From positions 49,019,909 to 49,083,908 of the forward strand of contig OZ023214.1 of the NCBI GenBank assembly GCA_963995525.1: a DNA stretch of 64,000 nucleotides, written 5' to 3'. Position numbers and translations under genes: made by a program. This DNA comes from Escarpia spicata. Its lineage: Eukaryota > Annelida > Polychaeta > Sabellida > Siboglinidae. Positions 12,301 through 23,000 of the stretch are shown piece after piece. Position 1 is the stretch's first letter. Each line of letters opens with the position of its first letter. Below the pieces are notes generated by a model. It searched no databases, was not told the origin of the DNA, and was given only the letters and a program-made list of their open reading frames with translations.

Positions 12301-15300
12301 AGGGGTGAAGCGTAAAGTGTCTGCCAGGGGGTGAAGTGTAGTGTCTGGCAGGGGGTTAAGTGTAAAGTGTCTGCCAGGGGGTGAAGTGTAAAGTGTCTGC
12401 CAGGGGGTGAAGTGTAAGTGTCTGCCAGAGGTAAAGTGTAGAGTTTGTGGCAAGGGGTGAAGTGTAAAGTGTCTGCCAGGGGGTGAAGTGTAAAGTGTCT
12501 GCCAGGAAGTGTAGTGTATGTAAAGTGTCTGACGGGGTGAAATGAAAAGTGTCTGCCAGGGGTGAAGTGTAAACTCTGCCAGAGGGTGAAGTGTAAAGTG
12601 TCTGCCAGGAGGTGAAGTGTAAAGTACCTGTCAGGGGGTGAAGTGTAAAGTGTCTACCATGGGGTGAAGTGTAAAGTGTCTGCCAGGGGGTGAAGTGTAA
12701 AGTGTCTGCCAGGAAGTGTAGTGTAAAGTGTCTGACGGGGTGAAATGAAAAGTGTCTGCCAGGGGTGAAGTGTAAACTCTGCCAGAGGGTGAAGTGTAAA
12801 GTGTCTGCCAGGAGGTGAAGTGTAAAGTGCCTGTCAGGGGGTGAAGTGTAAAGTGTCTACCATGGGGTGAAGTGTAAAGTGTCTGCCAGGAAGTGTAGTG
12901 TAAAGTGTCTGCCAGGGGTGAAGTGTAAACTCTGCCATGGGGTGAACTGTAAAGTGTCTGCCAGGGGGTGAAGTGTAAAGTGCCTGCCAGGGGATGAAGT
13001 GTAAAGTTTGAGCAATGTTACAAGATACCTTTTTGATACCTTCGTGTAAAACTTGTCGCATTGTAGGAAATTGCTGTGGCATGGGTCTCGACTCACAAAC
13101 TGGGTCGGCATTCTCAGTCAAGGTTTACGTATCGCCCCTCCCGAGGCACCCTCCACAGGATACATGGTACACAGCAGTTCTACTTTAATGTCCATTGTAT
13201 ACTTTGATGAAACATTCTTGAGGTTATCCAAATGTACAGGAGCATGAATGTTTTGTAGTAAAATGTAATTACTCAATAATATATAATAATTTTTGGAGAA
13301 TAAATATATTGTTATGATATCAGATCGGTCACTAGTTTGCTGTATTTTGACAAATGTTTCTTATATTAGTTATGTTAAAACAATTTAATATGTTAAAAGT
13401 TATTCAGTTTTATTTTATATATGTATAGTTTGATCAAACATTCTTGATTGATTGTACAATTGTACAGAAAAGCGCACATTTTGAAGTAACATTTATTGCT
13501 TCAGTAACAGATAATACATTTTTGAGAATTCATATATTGATATGATAACAGAGTTGTCACTAGTTTGTCGTATTTTAACATACGTTTCTCATATTAGTTA
13601 TGTTAAAACAATGTCATATGTTAAAGTTACATCCTGCTTGATAACATTTTTGGAAATGTTTTTTATTGCCGTTGATAATTTTAAGTGTTTGCATCATGCT
13701 GATTTTATTGTTTGTGGTTTTTTAAAAGGTGGTTACTATGTTGCAGTTTGGGAAGGGTGTGTACTTTGCGGACATGTCCAGTAAGAGTGCCAACTATTGT
13801 TTCCCGTCACGTACGAAACAGACTGGGCTCGTTCTCTTGTGTGAGGTGAGTGCTGTTAAGTTTGACCCGCCTCAGTGAAGCAGATAGTAGACAATGTGAG
13901 TTAAATGACATCATTTCTCAGAATGTGCTTTTTAAAGTTTGATTCAATTTTTAGAATAAATCAAAAACTACTGGAAATATTTCAACAAACAATGTTTTGT
14001 TTTAAAGCACATTTTCTGTGTAATCCAAAAAGGTACAACACTCAATTTCAAAATTTTCTTTGTAACTATTGTCCAAGAAAAATACAACAGATAATGTAAT
14101 AATGGAACTGATTGACCTCTGACACAACATTTCACGTAAAATATTATGCTATTCCTGTTCAAGCAAATTTACACTACAGTTTTGTGAAATAATTGAAAAT
14201 TTTATTTCATTGGAGCATTATGCAATAAATCAATAACTACTGAAGATACTTCAACAACTGAGATTTAATTTTAACCCATTAGACCCTGCGCGTCCGAAAG
14301 TGCCTGGGTGTTTTCTCCCCAGAGCGCCCGGTGGAGATAAAGCCTCTAGCGGTGGCCCCATCTTGTGGATACTTAAGAGACTAATACTGGCTGATTCCTT
14401 GATATCTTAGCTATGAATTGTGGGTATTTTCGACATGTGCTAGCATTGAAAAAAGTTGATTTTTTGGCGATAAAAGTTTGCCACCTATGGACCTTCAAAA
14501 ATGGCGGCACCTTGGACATCGTAGTTGTTTACTAATGACAAAGTTTGCGCTACTATTTCGTTGGATGGGACAATTCGACGTGACGCAGAAGCAGTATGTA
14601 GGATGACAGCAACCAAGATAGTACACTTACAAAGCTGTGTTTGCTGTCTATATTTATACCAAGTGAACTGATTTACATTGTCTTATGTCTAAGCAAGGCA
14701 TAGCAAGTGTAAATACACAGTAGAATGCATTTGATGTCAATAAAATATATGATATTCCACTCTATAGTTGTCAAGAATATAATTTTGTTATGTTTGTCAT
14801 CTATAAATGACAACATATATTTAACCAATCGACACCACAACCACACCATTTTAAAGTTAATTCAATGAACATCAAAATAAACACAACTGACAATTATAGG
14901 GAATCAATAGTTTTTAAGATACAGCTTAAAACCTGCAGGCACCCGAAATGTTGAGATCTGTGGCAGCAGCCTGGGAAACAGGGACGCAAGCCAATTTAAC
15001 TGGCCGGGGTCTAATGGGTTAAAGCACATTAACTATGAAATTCAAAAAGGTACAAAACTAAATTTCACAATTTTGTAACTTAATACACTGTACCCACTTT
15101 GCTGTGGAATGTTGCTAGCAAATTATCCAGACTCTGTTGAGATATTTATGTAAGACTCAAATTACAATCGATACTATGTTTCTTCATAATATTTAAAACA
15201 TTTAACAAGATATTTAATTAGTTCGTAGTGTATCATTTACATAGTATCATGATTGTTAGTGTCTTCCTAAACATGTCATGATCGTGTTATAGTTCTTTGA

Positions 15301-18207
15301 TTACATAGGATAAATTGATGCATCAGTTATGTTAAATTTGTTGAGTTATGTTGGATTATATTTTGCAAACAATAAATTTTAATTCTATGCAATTACTAGT
15401 CAAAGATCAACATTCATGAGACATGAAAATGATCAAATACACACGCGAACAAATACACATGTACACAAGCATGCATGCACACAGGTCACACGCACACGTA
15501 CACAAACAAACACCCACACGCACGCACGCACACACTCATGCACACTATTCATAACAGAATTGTGGTTGAACTTCAACAATCGTGCTGCAGTTACGTTACA
15601 ATTACATTAGTAAGAGTTACTCTTTACAGACTACCCCATTACACCTGTAACTGGGGTGTTATCGACTGTTTGCCCGTTTCCAGGTGTCCCTGGGAAAGGA
15701 GAGGGAGTTGCTTGCGGCCGACTACAAGGCCGACAAACTTCCCAAAGGAATGCATAGTGTCATGGGAATGGGCAAGGTTGCGCCAGACCCAGAAAAAACA
15801 TATGATATGTAAGTATCTCATCTGCTGTTTCCATAAATGCGAACAGTTTGGATATGTTTAAACAGGAAACTGACAAATATCTGAGAAACACGGTACAAAC
15901 AAAATAGTAAATAAGTACAAAAATATTTGATTCCCATCAGGCCTGATGCTTGATAAGCCAAAGCAGGCCTTTGTGCACAATGAAATTGTTACCAATCCAA
16001 AAATGTTGTGGTAGATACATCTGTGCACGTACATACAATCCAGTCCAAATGTGCACCAGATATATACAGAAATACCATGCATGCATACGTGTGACACTTA
16101 TTTTCGTAGCATAATGGACGCAGTCAATAACGAATAAGCTTCTTTTGCTCCTCAAATTTCTACCCATCCGAAATGAAATATATGCCGTCCAAAAATGGTT
16201 TTTACCCATCCAAATGATATGTGGACAGTTCTCTACATAACGCTACGAGCCAAAGACTTTCTTTTCTACTGGCCATCTGTGGTTCTCTTTCTCTCAAAGA
16301 CAATGCTGTTGTTAACTCTCACTCAAACAAGTATTGAGATCGGTAAATTAAACAAAACTTGTTTTATCCCTCGGACCTTTTGTTTTGCTTGTAGAAAATT
16401 GGTTTGCATCACAACTAAACTACACATTTTACATGATAATGCAAGTGACCAAAATTCACTAGAGAGAGCAACAGAAAACTTAAATTAATTAACCGGGGCA
16501 AGGGTGACATTTTCCACCATTGTGTGGTAGTTCAGTGACTGTGCTGCCATCTACTGATTAGTGACAATATATTTCAGTCATGGTCAAAACATTACACAAT
16601 ATGTATGCAAATAAGATAAATTGTAATTTGAATTACTTGTTAAATATCTGCGACATAAAGTGGTTGTAAACTACTGCTTTGGAGAGAATTTGGTAGGGAA
16701 TAATGGAACTTCTTGTAACAGAGGTAAGTTGTAATGTGCTTTATATAAGAGAAGACCTATTTACCCAAGGAACAGCATATGCTCAGGACGGTGACAGATC
16801 ACATATGCGATGTCTTCACAACATAATATGTTACTTATAGTGTGCCACTGGTACAACTTGCACTGCTCTAGCCAGAGTTCAAAATTGTTACCAACATTAC
16901 TAATTTGAGGGGTTACTAGGGGGGCGTGGAGGGAAGTCAGAACAAAACTAGTGATGTAGCTGTATTGCAATGTTTGCTACTAGTGATGTAGCTGTATTGT
17001 CATGTTTGCTACTATTGATGAAGCTGTATTGCAATGTTTGCTACTGGTGATGTAGCTGTATTGCAATGTTTGCTACTAGTGATGTAGCTGTATTGCAATG
17101 TTTGCTACTGGTGGTGTAGCTGTATTATAATGTTTGCTACTAGTGATGTAGCTGTATTGCAATGTTTGCTACTAGTGATGTAGCTGTATTGCAATGTTTG
17201 CTACTGGTGATGTAGCTGTATTGCAATGTTTGCTACTAGTGATGTAGTTGTATTGCAATTTTTGCTACTGGTGATGTAGCTGTATTGCAATGTTTGCTAC
17301 TAGTGATGTAGCTGTATTGCAATGTTTGCTACTGGTGGTGTAGCTGTATTATAAGGTTTGCTACTAGTGATGTAGCTGTATTATAATGTTTGCTACTAGT
17401 GATGTAGCTGTATTGCAATGTTCGCTACTAGTGATGTAGCTGTGTTGCAATGTTTGCTACTAGTGATGTAGCTGTATTGCAATGTTTGCTACTAGTGATG
17501 TAGCTGTATTGCAATGTTTGCTACTAGAGATGTAGCTGTAGTGCAATGTTTGCTACTAGTGATGTAGCTGTATTGCAATGTTTGCTACTAGAGATGAAGC
17601 TGTATTGCAGTGTTTGCTACTAGTGATGTAGCTGTATTGCAATGTTTGCTACTAGTGATGTAGCTGTATTGCAATGTTTGCTACTAGTGATGTGACTGTA
17701 TTGCAATGTTTGCTACTAGTGATGAAGCTGTATTGCAATGTTTGCTACTAGTGATGTAGCTGTATTGCAATGTTTGCTACTAGTGATGTGACTGTATTGC
17801 AATGTTTGCTACTAGTGATGTGACTGTAATGCAATGCCTTCATGAAAATGTTCATCAAGTTGGAAGAATAATTAAATAACAAAATGTTTTTATTAATGAA
17901 CTAAAAAATTTGATTGACACCATCTGGCGAGCAGAGGAAGAGCAGTTCCCGATGAAGGCTATTAAAGGCGGTCAAAACATCGATGTGAGTTGAATTTTCT
18001 AGTTGTGTAGTAAGAAAATTTTATTATTTAATGTATTGTGATGTTTGTTTCAGGGAAGACGGCACCGTGGTTCCCATCGGAAAGGGGCGAGATACAAAGG
18101 TACGGAACCCGGACGGATTCACCCTCAACTACAATGAGTATGTAGTGTATGACACGAAACAGATCCGCATGCGATACCTGCTGAAGGTGAACTTTAAGTT
18201 CAAGTGA
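3106..18207 (+). CDS. PARP2: PARP2 orthologue with N-terminal WWE domain (15 coding exons, 5' end not resolved)
   Basis: Poly(ADP-ribose) polymerase 2, a nuclear enzyme that senses DNA breaks and transfers ADP-ribose from NAD+ to proteins and to growing chains. Fifteen exons join with consistent phases and GT-AG sites: 3106-3321, 3592-3744, 4387-4502, 7007-7179, 7899-7995, 8564-8635, 8993-9077, 10024-10162, 10296-10359, 10909-11040, 11468-11592, 13067-13166, 13747-13845, 15684-15808, 18054-18207. They encode about 616 residues ending in TGA. Domain order is WWE, basic low-complexity linker, WGR, helical regulatory domain, ART domain. The catalytic His (WHGS), Tyr (GVYFAD) and Glu (YNEY) are all present. 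WGR and ART match vertebrate PARP2 more closely than PARP1 or PARP3. The first visible exon begins in phase 1, so an upstream exon with the start codon exists but I could not place it. Human PARP2 is about 583 residues and lacks WWE. Confidence 0.93.
3592..3744 (+). CDS. PARP2: PARP2 exon: low-complexity basic linker
   Basis: About 51 residues rich in Ala, Ser, Lys and Val (for example [18 protein letters not shown]), resembling the disordered DNA-binding N terminus of PARP2 proteins. The preferred donor is GTAAGG at 3745. A second in-phase donor (GTCAGC at 3769) would add eight residues. Confidence 0.7.
4387..4502 (+). CDS. PARP2: PARP2 exon: start of WGR domain
   Basis: Reads [16 protein letters not shown], then [17 protein letters not shown], the almost invariant N-terminal part of PARP2 WGR domains. 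Starts in phase 1 and ends in phase 0. Confidence 0.95.
5464..5652 (+). other. Small unassigned open reading frame in a PARP2 intron
   Basis: An ATG-initiated 62-codon frame inside the 4503-7006 intron. The product is polar ([16 protein letters not shown], then [11 protein letters not shown]) and has no recognisable domain. It may be a transposon remnant or a chance frame. Confidence 0.2.
5785..5856. repeat. 17-bp minisatellite
   Basis: Four tandem copies of TAGGCTGTAGCCACTGG, with GCC/CCC variants, in a PARP2 intron. Confidence 0.85.
6065..6358. repeat. 19-bp minisatellite, about 15 copies
   Basis: Near-perfect tandem copies of GGGCTTGTGCCTTGCCCTT in the intron between PARP2 exons 4387-4502 and 7007-7179. 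Because 19 is not a multiple of 3 and the unit lacks stops, all frames stay open with a 19-residue period. These frames are artefacts, not genes. Confidence 0.95.
7007..7179 (+). CDS. PARP2: PARP2 exon: WGR core
   Basis: Contains [14 protein letters not shown] and the signature [15 protein letters not shown] binds 5'-phosphorylated DNA breaks and couples DNA binding to activation of the ART domain. Ends in phase 2. Confidence 0.96.
7345..7374. repeat. Perfect 13-bp inverted repeat (TCACATGA hairpin)
   Basis: Arms TGTGTCACATGAC and GTCATGTGACACA are separated by CGGT. The same hairpin, with 12-bp arms and spacer GCAG, recurs at 57813-57840. Each arm contains an M-box/E-box-like TCACATGA. Confidence 0.85.
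7899..7995 (+). CDS. PARP2: PARP2 exon: end of WGR domain
   Basis: Encodes FSDKTKNDW, then [19 protein letters not shown], the last strands of the WGR fold. Donor is GTGAGT. Confidence 0.95.
8564..8635 (+). CDS. PARP2: PARP2 exon: Lys/Pro linker between WGR and regulatory domain
   Basis: Twenty-four residues rich in Lys and Pro ([13 protein letters not shown]), in phase 0 at both ends. It corresponds to the acidic/basic inter-domain linker of vertebrate PARP2. Placement rests on its splice sites and the unbroken frame between flanking exons. Confidence 0.75.
8993..9077 (+). CDS. PARP2: PARP2 exon: regulatory helical domain, first part
   Basis: Encodes [15 protein letters not shown] and [12 protein letters not shown], helix A and B of the autoinhibitory PARP regulatory domain. 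Ends in phase 1. Confidence 0.93.
9613..9673. repeat. Short tandem duplication
   Basis: A roughly 30-bp segment (core ATGATAGAATTATGTAACC) occurs twice in tandem in the PARP2 intron between 9078 and 10023. The rest of that intron shows nothing recognisable. Confidence 0.7.
10024..10162 (+). CDS. PARP2: PARP2 exon: regulatory helical domain, second part
   Basis: Encodes [18 protein letters not shown] and [13 protein letters not shown], highly conserved in PARP1/2/3 helical domains. Starts in phase 1, ends in phase 2. Confidence 0.96.
10296..10359 (+). CDS. PARP2: PARP2 exon: regulatory helical domain, third part
   Basis: Short exon coding [18 protein letters not shown] then LLE, completing the IPH-F-G-(x)-PP-I motif that spans this splice junction. 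Confidence 0.93.
10909..11040 (+). CDS. PARP2: PARP2 exon: end of helical domain and approach to ART domain
   Basis: Forty-four residues beginning [13 protein letters not shown] and continuing through the P-L-D-x-x-Y-like stretch ([12 protein letters not shown]). Both ends are in phase 0. Confidence 0.93.
11468..11592 (+). CDS. PARP2: PARP2 exon: ART domain start
   Basis: Encodes [14 protein letters not shown] and the [13 protein letters not shown] strand, where the ADP-ribosyltransferase fold begins. Ends in phase 2. Confidence 0.93.
12191..13008. repeat. Degenerate ~26-bp minisatellite with higher-order duplication
   Basis: About 30 variant copies of a unit built from GTGAAGTGTAAAGTGTCTGC plus CAGGGG fill most of the PARP2 intron 11593-13066. 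A block starting at 12501 (GCCAGGAAGTGTAGTG, then CTGACGGGG) is repeated at 12708. This 207-bp offset indicates segmental expansion. Open frames here are repeat artefacts. Confidence 0.92.
13067..13166 (+). CDS. PARP2: PARP2 exon: ART domain with catalytic His
   Basis: Contains [16 protein letters not shown] and [15 protein letters not shown]. The His of WHGS is the first residue of the H-Y-E triad and contacts NAD+. Confidence 0.97.
13747..13845 (+). CDS. PARP2: PARP2 exon: ART domain with catalytic Tyr
   Basis: Contains [19 protein letters not shown], the PARP signature with the triad Tyr (GVYFAD) and the NAD-stacking Tyr (SANY). Phase 0 at both ends. Confidence 0.97.
14275..15018. mobile_element. 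piggyBac-type MITE, TTAA target duplication
   Basis: Begins CCCATTAGACCC and ends GGGTCTAATGGG, which are perfect reverse complements, and is flanked on both sides by TTAA (14271-14274, 15019-15022). TTAA duplication with CCC..GGG ends is diagnostic of piggyBac. The 744-bp body has no transposase, so it is non-autonomous. It lies in the PARP2 intron 13846-15683. Diverged relatives lie at about 535-865 (inverted) and 1680-1800. Confidence 0.85.
15437..15540. repeat. CA-rich degenerate microsatellite
   Basis: Imperfect CA/CGCA/CATG repeats in a PARP2 intron. Nothing else is recognisable between the MITE and the 15684 exon. Confidence 0.8.
15684..15808 (+). CDS. PARP2: PARP2 exon: ART domain, acceptor-side loop region
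   Basis: Encodes [17 protein letters not shown] then [16 protein letters not shown], matching the G-K-x-S-x-x-G-x-G-x-x-x-P region of PARP1/2. Ends in phase 2 (AT|GTAAGT). Confidence 0.95.
16946..17836. repeat. 32-bp minisatellite, about 28 copies
   Basis: Tandem units starting TGCTACTAGTGATGTAGCTG and ending TATTGCAATGTT, 32 bp each, with single-base variants (TAG/TGG, GTAGC/GTGAC, GCAA/ATAA), in the last PARP2 intron (15809-18053). The intron has no other recognisable content. Confidence 0.95.
18054..18207 (+). CDS. PARP2: PARP2 last exon: ART domain with catalytic Glu, stop codon
   Basis: Encodes [18 protein letters not shown] then [14 protein letters not shown] and TGA. The Glu of YNEY is the triad residue needed for chain elongation. 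The C terminus is at the usual family position. Confidence 0.97.
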
Positions 18208-19230
18208 TGGTCACATGTGACGTGTTCGTGATGTGCATCAAGTCACCAAGGCCCATCGCACCACTTGTTTAATTACATAGCAAGTTGCATTGACTGATTG
18301 CAACAGACCGCACAGCAAGTTTGGATGTTGTGAATGATGATGGTTTCATACTTGATGCATTCCTACCCACCATCTTGCCTTTTTGAAATGCTGACGGTGA
18401 TGACATAGTTTCACTTGAAGTAGAGGTTTATAAGTGCATTATTTTAAGATACATTTGAGTTTTGCATCAGATGTCATCATTGTAAACGTAATCTGTGTTT
18501 GTCAACTTCATTTATCTTGGAAGAACTGCATTTACTTGCTTTAGATATGAAACGTTCAGTTGTGTATCCTCACTTTTAAATTGTTTCCCTACACTATTGT
18601 GCTCTGTACAGAAACATTGAAATCTGATTAGTGGGCTTACTATGGTAATATAATCCCTGTCGTATGCAATTATGGAATGTTAGTGTACCAATTTTGTCAC
18701 TTTTAGATTGTAATTTGTTTTTGTTGTAAAGTCTCCTTTATTTTTAAAGTTCTGTGCAAATGTACCTAGAAAGAAGACTGGTTACAATCGTAGGAATACA
18801 TTTTTTTTAATTACCTGCTACTTTAGAACCAATTCTCTAATGCCCAGATGAACATTGTAACCATGATTCCAGCCGATTGCTCATGATCTTATTTATTTCA
18901 TTTTAAAATGTCTTGCTGACAGCTGCATCAGATCAGTTAGTAATTCGTTAGCATAATTGTCATAAATTTTCTGTGGTGTCGCCATTTTAAGCAAGTTACT
19001 GTGGTCTCAGCTATGTACTTGCGCCACCCTTCATACTGAGGGGATCAACTTCACGCGTTACGTCTTACTCTTTACGCTTGGCCGTGCCATGTTTACAGGA
19101 TATATTAAAATTGTCTTGCAAACCGTTAAGTGTTGTTTTGATTGATGTCCTGCACAATAACGAAGCTAGTGTGAAAGAATAATAGAATTGTAATAATGTA
19201 ATTGTTTTAAGGAAGCAACCGAGATAAAGC
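18208..19230 (+). other. PARP2 3' UTR and downstream DNA
   Basis: No coding sequence. A perfect 12-bp palindrome GTCACATGTGAC lies at 18210-18221, just after the stop codon. I see no convincing AATAAA before 19375, and that one lies inside a repeat, so the transcript end is uncertain. Confidence 0.5.
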
Positions 19231-20055
19231 TTAACTCGCTTAATCGACTCTCGCCTGGCTGCGTGATTTTGCTAGGAAGATAGTCTGGCTCAGAATCGCG
19301 TTTTGATTGCTCACTGCCAGTTAGCACGTCTGTCCCCCAGAATGTCTATATATTATGTATGTTTTCGATAACGAAATAAAATTACGAAATAGTGCCCGAA
19401 ATAGTATTATACAAATAAGATTTATCTTAAACTAAATGAACACAAACAGAAGTTTTGAGTACTCTACGAGATTGGAACCGAGGACCCTAAAAATAGTTGC
19501 TCCACACGCTACCGACTTAGCACCAAGATCAGCATGCTTTGGTTGTACTTTGGCAACTACATATATTAGTTGGCAGTCCGACCGTTGCACGCGTCATCGA
19601 TTACACTTTGTTTAGTTAAATTTGTCCTTGTTTGGTATTTATATCATGCTTATTCACACTTAGTCTTTTGTTTCTGCTCGAGAATAAGCAAAGAATGTCA
19701 ATACGGAATCATTGACAGCCACGAGAGGTGCCACCTAGTGAATATGCATGTGATTAAAAGGCACTAAACTACGAAAAAAGTTTAATGTCGGTTTATTTTT
19801 TCTGTGAATTGTCTCAATACAAGTTTAATGTTCAATAGTTGTTATAGTTATAGTGTTATCTGATAACAGTGTATCCTTATTTAATATTTGTTATTTCATA
19901 GTTGGCCTGAGAGGCAATCATCGTCTCTACCCGAATCTGGGGTAAAGACACCTACCGGTAACATTGGCAGGAGCTCAATAATCCAGGCCGTAGTTAGGGA
20001 CCAACGCTGCCACCTGACGGCGGCTGGATAGTCGAGGCTAGCTGTTTCTAGCAGG
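19231..20055 (+). repeat. Dispersed repeat, copy 1 (interrupted)
   Basis: Homologous, in opposite orientation, to 62570-62985. Shared blocks include GACTCTCGCCTGGCTGCGTG, the TGCCACCTAGTGAATATGCA block, and TGGCCTGAGAG followed by TCTACCCGAATCTGGGGTAA. This copy contains about 390 extra bases (about 19306-19695) absent from the other. No protein or terminal repeat is recognised. Confidence 0.7.
19306..19695 (-). mobile_element. Insertion with tRNA-like head (putative SINE)
   Basis: Present only in copy 1 of the dispersed repeat. On the minus strand, 19533 to about 19461 reads like a tRNA: an A-box-like TGCTAAGTCGGTAGCG, then a B-box-like GGTTCCAATCTC. The consensus B box is GGTTCGAATCC. The acceptor stem is not convincing, so a tRNA-derived SINE is more likely than a functional tRNA. 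Confidence 0.5.
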
Positions 20056-23000
20056 GTGCCAGCCGCCAAAAGCCCCCGACGCGCCATTGTATAGAAACAT
20101 AGCAACCGAACACAGAAATAGCGTATATGTTTCCCATGCAAGACATGTCGGATGATAGCCTAAGCGTAATGAGCCGCGTAATTTATTAAAGTCAGTTGTG
20201 TTGGGTTATCTGATTTTGATGTACAGTATTTGGAATAAAATATACACTGTCTTGCCCTAAAACATAATATAGGCCCTACACGTTCAAAACAACGTGCAGC
20301 GTCTTAGAAAATCGTATGCCATTTCTTTATAATCAGCTGAATTATGACTGGCAGGAAAATGGTTTTAATAGGTGAAGTGTCTCACATGCATTTTTAACCA
20401 CTCAACAATGAATGAACAGATTGTTACAGTACCGAGAAATGATTTATTGTTCTTTGGGGGTCCCCTTTAGACAACTACACTGGTGGTTTGCTCTCACCAC
20501 TAAATTCCTACAAAACTGCTCAATTTCCGAAACGATAGCTCGTTGTGTCGTTGTCCTCTTCAACGACAGTCCGATGTTTTAAACACCGCACTCGGTGGCA
20601 TGTCAAGATAACAAGACAACTCGGGAATTGGAGGTATCCTTTAGAACCAACAAGTTAATGACGCTTAGCTTGAGGGGCAGTCATGACGCGGGGTATTGCG
20701 TCGTTACCACGGAAATGGGTTAACTGTTGCTACGCCATTTACGCCAAATAGACGGTACAAAAAGATGCCTTTCTGGACTATTAAACCCGGAAAAGGACTA
20801 CAAAGCTTTCTACACAAGAACATATCTTAACAATAGTCATGTGTTAGAGTGCAATACGTTGTGCGGCTTGTGCCAAGCATGTAATGGGCGTTTTGTAACA
20901 TACAAAGTAGATGGCATTGCCCCTCCTAGTCAGGCCAACTTGCGCCCGCCATCCTGCCCTATCACTTGTTATCAACCCAGCCCATTGTACTCTTCACTAT
21001 ACATTTTGTGAAGGTACATGCACCATAACAAGGGCGATCTACCAGTGGTCATGTCTCAAAACGGACAGTTTCATTAAAAGAGTACAGTCCTAACAATTCT
21101 AAATTGAGAAATAACTATTTTTAGGACAACCATCTGGGAGCAAACACGCGAGAACATAAATACATTGTTCATCCGAAGAAACTGATTAGGCTACCATAGA
21201 CGGATCCACGGGAGGGCTGGATGGCACGTGCCCCCTGGACCTTTGGAATTTGGCGTGCCAGTAGACCTGTTTCCTTTTTGGATGGGCCCTCGTGACCGTG
21301 CCTTGGAAATGTGCCCTCGTTCAACTTCAGGTTAGTTAAGTTATGGGCTCAGCACACTGTCAGTTTTCCCATTGGCGACCATGTTAATGTTGTGTGTGAT
21401 TATAAGAAAACGTGACCTATAAAGTTTCTTAAACTTCCCACCTGCTGTTATTATCATCTCATTGACATGCTGGTCGATTTTAGTCAAAATCTAATATATC
21501 TAGCTCTTGCAAAATGCCTGTATGTATGACACCCGTCAATATTTACAAATGCATGCAGGCAGTAATCCGGCTAAAGTGTCAACTAGCCAAATTGCTGCCA
21601 TATACCCTTCCGCTTAGTAAAATCAGCTAAAAAGAAACCATTTTACTGTCAATAGCTGCTACAATCACATCTAGAAATCTAATCTGACTACTCAAATGCA
21701 CTTATGTCAGAGCAAGTGAACATTGTAAAAAATCATTTCTCAAAAATATAATGCACTTATTTTCGTCTGTAATCAAGCAGGAAGTCCAACAGTGTGCTGA
21801 CCCCATTAACCGCTCCCACGGGCTGGTGTGAAGAAGATACCGCTACTATGTGGGATATTGGGCCTATGTGCCAGTTTGTGGTTGACGTAAGTGCACTTAT
21901 TCACCGCGCCGTATCGAAAAGATCGCGATGCGAATCGCACGACGGGAGCAGCAGCGCGTTTATATAATGTCTTTAAAGTATTGAGACTAGTATTCAAGAA
22001 ATAGTAGCAATACCTTGTAATTATATTCTAAAGTAACAGCAACATTATATTATGACAACTGTATTACCACCGCGTAGTCACGTGGAATCCTGCTTAAAGT
22101 TGGCCAAATCGTAACGGGTTCTAATAAAGAACGGAAAAAGGGAAATAACGGTGCCTTTTGTTAGCCTCAATGTTATTGTACTGTTTTCAAGAGGAAGGCA
22201 AGTTAAATGATAACCAAGACATAGCAAACGTATACCGGACTTGGGGCATTTAAAGGATGAGTATTTAAATTTATATTAAATAAACCCTTTCTGGTCACGA
22301 GAAAATCAGTCATCCTGCAACTGAATTTAAGTCAGTCATCTAATAAAGTACTAACTAGAATTAATGCATGACTGAAATGTGCGAAGAGACCTACCCAGAA
22401 TGCAATTTGCATGAGGAGCTGTTGAGCGCAACACACAACACATCCTATAATATATCAACAAAATGAAGTATCAGTGAGGTGGGCAATACAATCGATTATA
22501 ATAAATGACAACCCATCGTGTATTTATATGTAAATCATAATGCATTCTGAACGTTGTCCTATTAATAACTACACTTGATAGCAGTTGGTAGATTATTCTA
22601 CTCGAGAGGAACCACCGATTCAAAGAATTGGAAGGAGGCGGTTGCTAACACATGGAATAATAACCTCCAAGACACGTCTATATATATTGCAATAAAACAA
22701 AGGTACAGAGGACATTTATTTAAGAAAAACGAGTACTACAGTTACGTTATGTTAATAGTAACAAGAACACGTAAACCACCACTACGGGCAGTCAACGCGA
22801 AACCGAGATAACGTGTTTCCCAGAAATTAAATTATCCTATTATTGGTGCGTGCATGTGCACTTAAAGGTCCCCGCGAATCCGATTTATTTCGAGGTCTTG
22901 TTCCATACTCATTTCGCGAAACATTGAGCCAATGTAGTAACGCGCTGCCTGTGCATATTTGTTTCGAGATTTCGGTGAAATAAACGGACATACCATTAAA

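Noticed and set aside
12085..13121. Minus-strand frames with [16 protein letters not shown] repeats
   Set aside because: Artefact of the ~26-bp intronic minisatellite.
16946..17836. CRISPR-like array (about 28 repeats of 32 bp)
   Set aside because: The repeats are directly contiguous with no unique spacers, in a eukaryotic intron; it is a minisatellite.
19461..19533. Functional tRNA gene on the minus strand
   Set aside because: A- and B-box-like sequences are present, but the B box departs from GGTTCGAATC and no clean acceptor stem forms; it lies in an insertion, so it looks SINE-derived.
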